Assembly (NCBI GenBank): GCA_003221375.1 | Contig: QHRI01000181.1 | Span: forward strand, 1-5,221 | Direction of reading: 5' to 3' | DNA from: Verrucomicrobiota bacterium | GTDB lineage: Bacteria > Verrucomicrobiota > Verrucomicrobiia > Chthoniobacterales > UBA10450 | Length of the DNA: 5,221 bases | In this document: positions 1 through 5,221 of the stretch, in pieces | How positions within the stretch are numbered: the stretch's first letter is position 1 | How the letters are laid out: the number at the start of each line of letters is the position of its first letter | Translations under genes and position numbers: made by a program | Notes under the pieces: generated by a model | The model's input: only the letters and a program-made list of their open reading frames with translations | Database searches by the model: none | Told to the model about the DNA's origin: nothing

Positions 1-596
1 TTGGCTTGACTCAACGCGCCAATGCCATCTTGGAAATGACGTATAACGATGGTTCTGGCCATAGTAGCCAGGGCCTTGTGGGAACAGTTCTCCCAGGGAC
101 ACAGGGCAATGGTGGCCAAGCACAGCGCGACGCGGATATGACGAATGCGTTACTGGCCCTCGGCCTTGGAGCCCAATCCCAAGTTCCTGGCGACCCGCTC
201 TATTCGCGTTCCTTTAATAACTTTGGTTCGCTCCCGGCGGCCACAGCCACAGGAGCTGTTTTGTCGGGCGTCATCTCAGCCGGTACAACTGCTGTAACCG
301 TCTCCCTTGGGACGGGGTTTCAGTACCTGGTTGCGGCGTACGATGGACCAAACGGCGGTGTCGCGGTCTTTAATGTCGGAGGATTAACCGGTTCAGTTGA
401 TCTCTACCGCTATGCTAAGCCCCTCGCGAACGGCAATCTTGTGGGAAGTAATATTCCACTGATGGGATTCTACAAGATGACCGGTTGGACGCTGCTCAAC
501 CCAACTGGTGGGGTTCCAGACGGCGGAACCACGGTAATGTTACTCGGTGCCGCGCTCGGCTCCCTCGGTATGGCCAGGCGTTTCCTGAAGAGATAA
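1..596 (+). CDS. Secreted protein with VPDGG-type C-terminal sorting signal, 5'-truncated by the window
   Basis: The reading frame is open to the left edge (first whole codon at 3), so the start and any signal peptide lie outside the window and the TTG at 6 need not be the true start. The visible part is a Gly/Ala/Thr-rich, low-charge domain of about 170 residues. It ends in VPDGGTT (513-533), a hydrophobic stretch (MLLGAALGSLGMA) and a basic tail (RRFLKR). This tripartite end matches the PEP-CTERM/VPDSG-CTERM class, in which an exosortase processes exported proteins at the membrane and the mature protein goes to the surface or matrix. The body aligns with the next gene through a GLG block, a Y-x-R-S-x-N-x-FG-x-LP-x-A block, a Y-x-GPN block and a GW-x-L block, so the two are paralogs. 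The molecular function of the domain is unknown to me. An intrinsic terminator follows about 27 bases after the stop. Confidence 0.85.
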   Translation, partial: GLTQRANAILEMTYNDGSGHSSQGLVGTVLPGTQGNGGQAQRDADMTNALLALGLGAQSQVPGDPLYSRSFNNFGSLPAATATGAVLSGVISAGTTAVTVSLGTGFQYLVAAYDGPNGGVAVFNVGGLTGSVDLYRYAKPLANGNLVGSNIPLMGFYKMTGWTLLNPTGGVPDGGTTVMLLGAALGSLGMARRFLKR

Positions 597-622
597 ACCG
601 TTACAAAATTTCCCAACACAAG

Positions 623-656
623 AGTGGCCGTTCCTTTTAGGGCGGCCACTTTTTGT
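623..656 (+). terminator. Intrinsic terminator of the first VPDGG-CTERM gene
   Basis: A perfect 8-bp stem, AGTGGCCG (623-630) with CGGCCACT (643-650), encloses a 12-base loop and runs directly into TTTTGTTTGT. It lies shortly after the stop at 596. The stem core is the same as in the terminator of the second paralog at 1510. A short open frame starting in this stem (624-845) has no recognisable protein character. Confidence 0.85.
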
Positions 657-768
657 TTGTACCTTGCGGGTCCGACCGGCTTTGACTGGGCTGGGAGAAG
701 CGCGCTTTCAATCGCATGCGGTTATCCGTCGCAAGTGGCTTTTACACAGTATAGAGACGTCGGAAATC

Positions 769-796
769 CTTACATCGGCAGGATGCATGATATAAT
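769..796 (+). promoter_or_regulatory. Candidate sigma70-type promoter for the second VPDGG-CTERM gene
   Basis: A perfect -10 hexamer TATAAT (791-796) is preceded at 16 bp by CTTACA (769-774), which matches four of six bases of TTGACA. Transcription would begin near 803, giving a leader of roughly 95 bases before the ATG at 899. A second weaker option is a perfect TTGACA at 848-853, but its -10 position (CATAGC, 871-876) is poor. This is inference from sequence resemblance only. Confidence 0.35.
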
Positions 797-823
797 CACC
801 GTTGGACCTGATGATTATGCATC
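782..823. repeat. AT-rich inverted repeat overlapping the candidate -10 box
   Basis: GATGCAT (782-788) is mirrored by ATGCATC (817-823), and ATAATCA (792-798) is mirrored by TGATTAT (812-818). The two pairings share the right arm and are alternatives. The left arms flank and overlap the TATAAT box, so the dyad could be an operator or an mRNA leader hairpin. Function is not demonstrable from the sequence. Confidence 0.4.
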
Positions 824-898
824 GCTCTGTCTGGTTCGCTCCTGACATTGACACAGTCAATTACGGTTGGCATAGCCTTTGCTTTGTTATGTCGTGAC

Positions 899-1468
899 AT
901 GAAAATAAACATCGTTCCAACAAGTAAGTTTGCCGTCCTCTGCACGGTCCTCGCCGGCGCACTGCTTACGTTCAGCCCCAGCGCGCGTGCCGTTTCACTT
1001 CAAATTGGCGATAGTCACGAGCTTGGCTTCGTAAACTACGGCATACCGGCTGGAGACCAGGACAGACTAAATTATGTTAACCATTTAATTGGCATGGGCC
1101 TCGGAAAAAGCGACAAAGCTGATGGACAAAGCTACTTTCGTTCGAATAACGCCTTTGGCCAATTGCCTCAAGCAGTATTGGCTGGGAATGTACAAGGCAA
1201 AACTACAAGCATAAATCTCGGCGCCGGCGGTTTGTATACCTATTTGCTCGCGAAGTACGCCGGCCCAAATTATGGCACTGAAGTTTGGTATGTTGGAGAC
1301 TTAAGCGGCGTCATCACCATCCCGCCGACAGCTGGCAGGTATGATCTTTCCGGCTGGGTGCTCTTCCGCGCAGGCGTTCCAGGGGTTCCCGATGGCGGTA
1401 CTACAGCAATGTTGCTCGGCACGGCCCTGGGTGCGCTCGGTATTGTCCGTCGTTACATAATGAGCTAA
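899..1468 (+). CDS. Secreted protein with VPDGG-type C-terminal sorting signal (complete paralog)
   Basis: The ATG at 899 gives 189 residues. It is preferred over the in-frame TTG at 848 because it starts directly at a classic signal peptide: MKINIVPTSK, a hydrophobic core (about 11-26) and an S-A-R-A cleavage site near 31. No strong ribosome binding site is visible before it. The mature part is rich in Gly, Ala and aromatic residues, with a YFRSNNAFGQLP block (79-90), Y-AGPN (120-124) and SGW (151-153). Residues 163-169 are VPDGGTT, followed by a hydrophobic helix and the short basic end RRYIMS. The architecture predicts Sec export, membrane anchoring and processing by an exosortase (VPDSG-type signals are paired with exosortase C in known systems), with release to the surface or matrix. 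No exosortase is encoded here. It is clearly paralogous to the gene upstream; the domain's activity is unknown. Confidence 0.9.
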   Translation: MKINIVPTSKFAVLCTVLAGALLTFSPSARAVSLQIGDSHELGFVNYGIPAGDQDRLNYVNHLIGMGLGKSDKADGQSYFRSNNAFGQLPQAVLAGNVQGKTTSINLGAGGLYTYLLAKYAGPNYGTEVWYVGDLSGVITIPPTAGRYDLSGWVLFRAGVPGVPDGGTTAMLLGTALGALGIVRRYIMS

Positions 1469-1509
1469 CAGGCAAGCGCTCCGATTCTTCACTAAAAAGC
1501 TTATTTCGG

Positions 1510-1543
1510 AAGTGGCCGTTCGGTTGAACGGCCACTTTCTTGT
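1510..1543 (+). terminator. Intrinsic terminator of the second VPDGG-CTERM gene
   Basis: A perfect 12-bp stem, AAGTGGCCGTTC (1510-1521) with GAACGGCCACTT (1526-1537), is closed by a GGTT tetraloop and followed by a T-rich run (TCTTGT). It begins about 40 bases after the stop at 1468. The stem shares AGTGGCCG and its complement with the terminator at 623. The TTGTAC that follows here also resembles the TTTGTACC just after the first terminator. Confidence 0.88.
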
Positions 1544-1846
1544 ACATTGGAGCCGCCCAAGCGGGCTTGGAGATTGCTCAGTGTTTGCTTTTAATTGGCT
1601 CAATTTATACGGTCCTAGCGTTTGGCGAGCCGTCTGGATGTCGGCCGCAAACGTTGTCGGCTGTGCTCTGAGTTCAAGTCAAACGCGTCTTTGGTTAAAA
1701 TGCTACGATAAGGGGCTGCCGACGTGGGCTTTTCAAGTCGGATCTCTGCCAGGAATTGCCCTTGATCAAAGCGGCGGTTCAAAGATTCGACGGAAAACTT
1801 TACGATTTTTCGGAACTTGGAATTGCCAATTCCGTAGTTCTGGAGT
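1544..1846. other. Spacer before the NusG-like gene, no convincing gene
   Basis: About 300 bases without a supported gene. The open frame 1512-1850 begins inside the terminator stem and its product has no recognisable motif, so it was rejected. No tRNA, repeat or third copy of the VPDGG-CTERM gene was found. Visible structure is limited to a small CCAAG/CTTGG hairpin at 1557-1570 and the stronger hairpin at 1813-1840. A promoter for the NusG-like gene is probably here, but no good -35/-10 pair stood out. Confidence 0.45.
1813..1840 (+). promoter_or_regulatory. Leader hairpin just upstream of the NusG-like start
   Basis: GGAATT (1819-1824) pairs with AATTCC (1828-1833) around a GCC loop. Allowing one bulged base and one G-T pair, the stem extends outwards to GAAC (1813-1816) with GTTC (1837-1840). 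It ends six bases before the GTG at 1847, so in the mRNA it would lie against the initiation region. It could tune translation or simply be a chance palindrome. No T-tract follows, so it is not a standard terminator. Confidence 0.35.
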
Positions 1847-2380
1847 GTGACCCAGTCATCTGCCTTTCTAGCGCTGGTACCTGAGCCGGTATGGTTTTGT
1901 CTGAAGACGCAGCCAAAGCGGGAGCACTTGGCTGCCACTGCCCTCCGGCGTCAGTTTGGAGTGGAGTGTTTCTCACCTCGATTGCGTTTCCGAAGGATGA
2001 CGCAAAGAGGGCCTGTTTGGTTCGTAGAGGCCATGTTTCCTGGCTATCTGTTCGCAAAATTTGTGTATTCGACGCAGCATCGAGCCGTTGAAAATTCTCA
2101 TGGAATTCGAGGCATCGTCCATTTTGGCGACCGTCTGGCAACGTTGCCCGAAAATATTGTGACGGCGCTCCAATCGAGAATGGGCGGGGAAGAGATTGTG
2201 ACTCTCGATTGCTCCATCAAAGTCGGCCAATCCGTCCAAATCAGCGAAGGCCCCTTTCAAGGACTGGAAGTAGTGGTCACCCATTTACTTCCCGTGAAGG
2301 AACGGATCCGCGTCCTTTTCGACTTTCTTGGGCGATCCATGGAAATCGAAATTTCGACGGCAAAAGTGCTCGCAGCGTAA
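1847..2380 (+). CDS. NusG/RfaH-like transcription elongation factor (specialised antiterminator)
   Basis: This is a 177-residue protein with the two-domain layout of the NusG family. The N-terminal NGN domain shows VWFCLKTQPKRE (15-26), CFSPRLR (41-47) and the signature FPGYLFAKF (64-72), then GIRGIVHFGD (86-95) and an LP-x-x-I segment. The C-terminal KOW-type domain shows VGQSVQISEGPFQGLE (126-141) and RVLFDFLGRS-x-EIEI (155-169). Such proteins bind elongating RNA polymerase and reduce pausing and termination. Length and C-terminus resemble operon-specific paralogs (RfaH, LoaP, UpxY types) rather than housekeeping NusG, which usually sits beside secE and ribosomal protein genes. The GTG at 1847 is the only usable upstream start because a stop occurs in frame at 1835. 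GGAG lies only one base before it, too close for a normal ribosome binding site. Family assignment is strong; the target operon is unknown. Confidence 0.88.
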   Translation: MTQSSAFLALVPEPVWFCLKTQPKREHLAATALRRQFGVECFSPRLRFRRMTQRGPVWFVEAMFPGYLFAKFVYSTQHRAVENSHGIRGIVHFGDRLATLPENIVTALQSRMGGEEIVTLDCSIKVGQSVQISEGPFQGLEVVVTHLLPVKERIRVLFDFLGRSMEIEISTAKVLAA

Positions 2381-2411
2381 GTCTGATAGCCCAGGTTATC
2401 TCACCGAACAG

Positions 2412-2436
2412 ACCTCCACGAAGCATTCGTGGTGGT
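2412..2436. terminator. Hairpin between the converging NusG-like and tRNA-Val genes, possible terminator
   Basis: CCACGAA (2416-2422) pairs perfectly with TTCGTGG (2426-2432) around a GCA loop. Beyond one T-T mismatch, ACC (2412-2414) pairs with GGT (2434-2436). It lies 31 bases after the stop at 2380 and 40 bases beyond the 3' end of the minus-strand tRNA, where a shared terminator would be useful. Neither strand shows a good T-tract after the stem, so intrinsic termination is doubtful. Confidence 0.35.
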
Positions 2437-2476
2437 GAAAGCTTGCGCGAAAGATTTCTGCGTAAATTTAGCGGGA

Positions 2477-2551
<75 letters not shown>

Positions 2552-2564
2552 GCTTGAATCAGCA

Positions 2565-2597
2565 ATGATAACTGATCGGTGGCGAGGAACGAGTCAA
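2565..2597 (-). promoter_or_regulatory. Candidate promoter of the tRNA-Val gene
   Basis: On the minus strand, TATCAT (plus 2565-2570) matches five of six bases of a -10 box and would start transcription about seven bases before the mature tRNA 5' end, a common spacing for tRNA genes. A TTGACT element (plus 2592-2597) lies upstream, but the 21-bp gap is longer than the usual 16-18, so the -35 assignment is uncertain. Confidence 0.3.
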
Positions 2598-2692
2598 GCG
2601 AGATATCGAGACTGCGGGTGACTCGGCAAGCTTTTTCGCGCGGGCGAAATCATATTGTTCGTGCCACGACTTCGTGACTGGACAACTTCGAC

Positions 2693-3343
2693 GTGCAAGG
2701 CGACTGTTCGCGTCTCGTGAGCACGTTGTTTTTCAAGCAGTTTTTGAAACGACCGTTTCAGATTGCATCAATCATTCCCAGTTCCAAGGCACTGGTGGAA
2801 CGTGTCGCCAGCAAGATGGATTTTAGCCAGCCACGTGTGATCGCCGAGTATGGACCGGGTGAAGGAGTACATTCGCGCGAGATTTCACGACGGATGTGTC
2901 CGGATTCACATCTGCTTTTGTTCGAGTTGGACCGAGCGTTCGCGCGCGATCTGGAGCGCCAGTTTGCTGGCGATCGGCGTGTGCGTGTGATTCATGGCGA
3001 CGCAGCGTCGTTGCCACATGAACTGCAGCGTCGTCGAATCGATTCCTGTGACTATATTCTTTCGGGTATTCCGTTCAGTATTCTTAAGATTGAGAAGAAA
3101 CGCTCGCTGCTGCAAAAAACACATGATGCCCTGGCGCCCGGTGGCAGTTTTATCATTTATCAAGTGACGAACGAATTGAAACAGCACGCGACCCTGTTCG
3201 AGCACGCCGAGTCAGAGTACTTCCTGCAAAACATACCGCCCATGTTCATTACCGTTTTTCAGAAGAAGCATCCGCTTGGTCACGGTAAAGGTATGAGCTT
3301 GCAAGGGGCAAACTATAATGTTGGCGCACATCGTTCGGCATGA
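2693..3343 (+). CDS. SAM-dependent methyltransferase, phospholipid N-methyltransferase (PmtA)-like
   Basis: A protein of about 216 residues with a class I Rossmann methyltransferase core. It has an I-x-PSS segment (28-31) before the core, as in PmtA-like proteins, then SAM-binding motif I, VIAEYGPGEG (49-58). An acidic residue ends the second strand (LLFELD, 75-80), HGDA (101-104) follows, and the motif IV region is CDYILSGIPFS (119-129). L-x-PGGSFI (147-154) closes the core. The SG-x-PFS form and the overall layout fit the family annotated as phospholipid N-methyltransferase or rRNA-adenine-dimethylase-like. Members of the first group methylate phosphatidylethanolamine at the inner membrane, but substrate cannot be fixed from sequence. 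The start is uncertain: GTG at 2693 is the longest, GTG at 2717 is also possible, and neither has a clear ribosome binding site. The stop overlaps the fumarase ATG by four bases, suggesting co-transcription and translational coupling. Confidence 0.78.
   Translation: MQGDCSRLVSTLFFKQFLKRPFQIASIIPSSKALVERVASKMDFSQPRVIAEYGPGEGVHSREISRRMCPDSHLLLFELDRAFARDLERQFAGDRRVRVIHGDAASLPHELQRRRIDSCDYILSGIPFSILKIEKKRSLLQKTHDALAPGGSFIIYQVTNELKQHATLFEHAESEYFLQNIPPMFITVFQKKHPLGHGKGMSLQGANYNVGAHRSA
3314..3319 (+). promoter_or_regulatory. Isolated -10-like TATAAT inside the 3' end of the methyltransferase gene
   Basis: A perfect TATAAT ends 20 bases before the fumarase ATG at 3340. No acceptable -35 hexamer is found 16-18 bp upstream, and no TG extension precedes it. 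An internal promoter giving fumarase its own very short leader is possible but weakly supported. Confidence 0.18.
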
Positions 3344-4752
3344 CGGAGAAGCCGATCCGAAAAGAAAAGGATTCGATGGGCGAGATGACGCTTCCGGCGT
3401 CTGCTCTCCATGGCGCTTCGACACACCGCGCAGTGTTAAATTTTCCGGTGAGCGGTTATCGGTTTTCACGGCCGTTTATTCGCGCTCTTGGATTGATCAA
3501 GTGGGCTGCCGCGCAAGCAAATCACGATCTCGGCTTGCTCGATGCAGAGCGTTCCGCGCTGATCGTCCAAGCGGCTGAGGAAGTTGTTGAAGGAAAACTC
3601 GACGACCATTTTCCGCTGGACATTTTTCAGACAGGTTCTGGCACCAGCACCAACACGAACGCGAACGAAGTCATCGCCAATCGTTCCGCGCAGTTGGCGG
3701 GCAAACCGATCGGCTCGCGGGAGCACGTACATCCGAACGATCACGTCAACATGGGGCAATCGAGCAATGATGTGATCCCGTCCGCTATCCATATCAGCGC
3801 CGCCGAACAACTAAAGAGTTGTCTCATCCCAGCTCTCGAAAAACTGCACGCAGCACTCGAAGCGAAAGCCAAGGAATTCTGGCACGTTATCAAGATTGGT
3901 CGGACCCATCTGATGGACGCGACGCCGATCCGGCTCGGACAGGAATTCTCTGGTTACGCGCAACAAGTTGCCTACGCGAAGGAACGAGCGCAGAAATCAA
4001 TTGAAGTGTTGCGTGAGATTCCACTCGGCGGCACCGCAGTGGGCACAGGCTTGAATCGGCATCGGGATTTGCCTGCGAAAATTCTGCGGCACTTGAAGCA
4101 GCGCACGGGTATCGCGTTTTACGAGGCAAAAAACCATTTTGAAGCGCAAGGTGGGAAGGACGCTGTCGTGGAAACAAGCGGCCAACTTAAAACAATCGCC
4201 GTAAGTTTATTCAAGATCGCAAACGACATTCGGTTGTTGGGTAGCGGCCCGCGTTGCGGAATTGGGGAGATCCAACTTCCGGCCACGCAACCCGGCAGTT
4301 CGATCATGCCCGGCAAGGTGAACCCGGTGATGTGCGAATCAATGATGATGGTGTGCGCGCAGGTGATCGGCAACGACACAACCATTACGTGGGCGGGAGC
4401 AAATGGGAATTTCGAACTTAACGTGATGATGCCTGTGATGGCGCATGCTCTTCTCGAGTCGATCAGACTGTTGACAAATGTGGTGGAGGTTTTCTGCGAC
4501 AAATGTGTCCGCGGCATTGTGGCCAACGAAGAGCGCTGCCGCGAGTTAGTGGAACTTTCCATGGCCATGGTGACCAGTCTCGCACCTAAAATCGGCTACG
4601 ATCGCGCAGCAGAAATCGCCAAGGAGAGCGCAAAAACCGGCCGCACCGTTCGCCAAATCGCTCGCGAGAGAAAAGTCCTGCCGGACAAAGAACTAGAGCA
4701 TGCGCTCGAGCCGGTCAAAATGACCGAGCCCGGTTGCAGCGGTTCGGAGTAA
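3340..4752 (+). CDS. fumC: Fumarate hydratase, class II
   Basis: A complete 470-residue class II fumarase, close to the usual 460-470. It catalyses reversible hydration of fumarate to (S)-malate in the TCA cycle as a cytoplasmic, oxygen-stable homotetramer without an iron-sulfur cluster. Visible landmarks are EKDSMGE (9-15), TGSGTSTNTNANEVIANR (98-115), GQSSND (139-144), GRTHLMDATP (187-196) and the superfamily signature GSSIMPGKVNP (319-329). With a constant offset of two from E. coli FumC, the active-site residues are present: Ser100, Thr102, Asn143, His190 (proton-transfer pair), Ser320 in the mobile loop, Lys326 and Asn328. THLMDATP rather than a TQLQDA form argues for fumarase over aspartase. 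The end has the family's KMTEPG. The ATG at 3340 is chosen because EKDSMG is normally included. The ATG at 3376 has a better ribosome binding site (AAAAGGA) but would remove it. The gene overlaps the upstream methyltransferase by ATGA. Confidence 0.96.
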   Translation: MTEKPIRKEKDSMGEMTLPASALHGASTHRAVLNFPVSGYRFSRPFIRALGLIKWAAAQANHDLGLLDAERSALIVQAAEEVVEGKLDDHFPLDIFQTGSGTSTNTNANEVIANRSAQLAGKPIGSREHVHPNDHVNMGQSSNDVIPSAIHISAAEQLKSCLIPALEKLHAALEAKAKEFWHVIKIGRTHLMDATPIRLGQEFSGYAQQVAYAKERAQKSIEVLREIPLGGTAVGTGLNRHRDLPAKILRHLKQRTGIAFYEAKNHFEAQGGKDAVVETSGQLKTIAVSLFKIANDIRLLGSGPRCGIGEIQLPATQPGSSIMPGKVNPVMCESMMMVCAQVIGNDTTITWAGANGNFELNVMMPVMAHALLESIRLLTNVVEVFCDKCVRGIVANEERCRELVELSMAMVTSLAPKIGYDRAAEIAKESAKTGRTVRQIARERKVLPDKELEHALEPVKMTEPGCSGSE

Positions 4753-4791
4753 TCGAGTGATGGATTCGTGGAGCATTGAAACGGTCAGGGA

Positions 4792-4875
4792 GGTTAAAAG
4801 AGTTACAACGTATCGGCAGGTCGCTGAGTTGAATCTTTACCTTTTTTGACCTTGTAACATTTAACTTTTTTAACC
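4792..4875. repeat. Long interrupted inverted repeat between fumC and the VOC gene
   Basis: GGTTAAAAGA (4792-4801) can pair with TTTTTTAACC (4866-4875), with one G-T pair. The adjoining GTTACAA (4802-4808) pairs perfectly with TTGTAAC (4852-4858). The two helices are separated by a 7-base bulge on the right side and enclose a 43-base loop. The structure ends 11 bases before the ATG at 4887. It could be the fumC transcript end, a leader of the next gene, or protein-binding dyads; sequence alone cannot decide. No GC-rich intrinsic terminator is seen after fumC. Confidence 0.4.
4836..4875 (+). repeat. Two T-rich 16-bp direct repeats, 24-bp period
   Basis: TTTACCTTTTTTGACC (4836-4851) and TTTAACTTTTTTAACC (4860-4875) match at 14 of 16 positions and start 24 bp apart. 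They lie immediately upstream of the VOC-family start. The first copy includes TTGACC (4846-4851). Placed 17 bp before TTTAAC (4869-4874), it forms a weak promoter-like pair, so the repeats may be operator or promoter elements. Confidence 0.4.
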
Positions 4876-4886
4876 GGCTCAAGAGT

Positions 4887-5221
4887 ATGGTTGCAAAGCT
4901 CGAAGGTCCGCAATTCTCCGGCGGAGCGAACATCGCGATCAAATGCCCCAGCCACACGTATGACCAGACGGTGGCTTTTTACCGTGATACGCTTGGGCTG
5001 CCTTTAATCGAAGAGGAAAAGGAGGGCTGTATTTTCCAGTTCGGCCCGAATCGGCTCTGGATCGACAAAGTGCCGAACCTGAGTCAGCCGGATATCTGGC
5101 TCGAGCTAGAAACAAACGACACAGAAGCCGCTGCATCTTTTCTGAAAGTGCATGGCGTGACGCGGCGCGATGAAGTTGAGCAACTGAGCGAAGACTTCAA
5201 CGGCTTTTTCATTTCTGCGCC
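4887..5221 (+). CDS. Glyoxalase/VOC-superfamily protein, 3'-truncated by the window
   Basis: From the ATG at 4887 the frame stays open to the window end, giving 112 residues with the C-terminus missing. The sequence has the glyoxalase/bleomycin-resistance/dioxygenase (VOC) layout: a first strand ANIAIKCPS (14-22), the hallmark helix-turn T-V-AFYRDTLGLPLIEEE (28-44), strands around CIFQFGPNRLWID (48-60) and IWLELET (70-76), then a second helix A-SSFLKVHGV (82-91). DFNGFFISAP near the edge is typical of the end of the fold. These proteins often bind a divalent metal. The usual first-strand ligand position is Asn15 here rather than His, so catalytic metal binding is uncertain. Enzymatic role unknown. 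The ribosome binding site is weak (AAGAG close to the ATG). It lies 134 bases after fumC on the same strand, behind a T-rich repeat. Confidence 0.8.
   Translation, partial: MVAKLEGPQFSGGANIAIKCPSHTYDQTVAFYRDTLGLPLIEEEKEGCIFQFGPNRLWIDKVPNLSQPDIWLELETNDTEAAASFLKVHGVTRRDEVEQLSEDFNGFFISA

Larger units (their letters stand above)
657..898. other. Spacer between the two VPDGG-CTERM genes, no convincing gene
   Basis: Together with the terminator this forms a 302-base gap between stop and start codons. No open frame here has family character, and no RNA gene was recognised. The only signals seen are a TATAAT box at 791-796 with a possible upstream -35 element, and an AT-rich dyad between 782 and 823. 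It most likely serves as the promoter and leader region of the second paralog. Confidence 0.5.

Noticed and set aside
624..845. 73-codon open frame starting after the first sorted protein
   Set aside because: It begins with a GTG inside the terminator stem, has no ribosome binding site or recognisable motif, and covers the promoter-like region of the next gene.
1393..1407. GGCGGTA resembling the ops element recognised by RfaH
   Set aside because: It encodes the Gly-Gly-Thr of the VPDGGTT signal near the end of a gene, matches only the first part of the ops consensus, and the equivalent site in the upstream paralog is GGCGGAA.
1512..1850. 112-codon open frame before the NusG-like gene
   Set aside because: It also starts with the GTG of the shared terminator stem (both such frames begin Met-Ala-Val for that reason). 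The product lacks family character and it ends within the first codons of the real gene.
2634..2649. TTTCGC/GCGAAA hairpin upstream of the methyltransferase
   Set aside because: Six base pairs with a GCGG loop and no T-tract or nearby gene end on the plus strand. It is too small to call as a terminator or regulator.
4119..4568. 149-codon minus-strand open frame inside fumC
   Set aside because: It is antisense to conserved fumarase coding sequence and has no independent signature.

Overview
The window looks like chromosomal DNA of a member of the Verrucomicrobiota. The best clue is a pair of exported proteins that both end in a VPDGGTT-type C-terminal sorting signal, a relative of the VPDSG-CTERM signal typical of Verrucomicrobia and Lentisphaerae. 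This assignment is inferred from protein signatures. No rRNA is present to confirm it.

Left part (1-1543): two tandem, same-strand paralogous genes for secreted VPDGG-CTERM proteins. The first is cut by the window edge. Each is followed by an intrinsic terminator, and the two terminators share the same stem core (AGTGGCCG), so the repeated unit appears to be gene plus terminator. The spacer between the genes carries a candidate promoter overlapped by an AT-rich dyad.

Middle part (1544-2692): about 300 bases with no convincing gene, ending in a hairpin just before a GTG-started gene for a specialised NusG/RfaH-like elongation factor. After it come a hairpin without a clear T-tract and a complete tRNA-Val(GAC) on the minus strand, so the NusG-like gene and the tRNA converge. 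No exopolysaccharide or exosortase gene is visible beside the regulator.

Right part (2693-5221): ordinary metabolic genes on the plus strand. A small SAM-dependent methyltransferase of the phospholipid N-methyltransferase type overlaps by 4 bases (ATGA) a complete class II fumarase (fumC) that has all the expected active-site residues. After a 134-base spacer with an unusual T-rich direct and inverted repeat comes the start of a glyoxalase/VOC-fold protein, cut by the window end.

Functionally, the left part concerns surface or extracellular-matrix proteins (sorting by an exosortase encoded elsewhere), plus a regulator of the class that often controls surface polysaccharide operons. The right part is housekeeping metabolism. 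The tRNA gene sits between the two.
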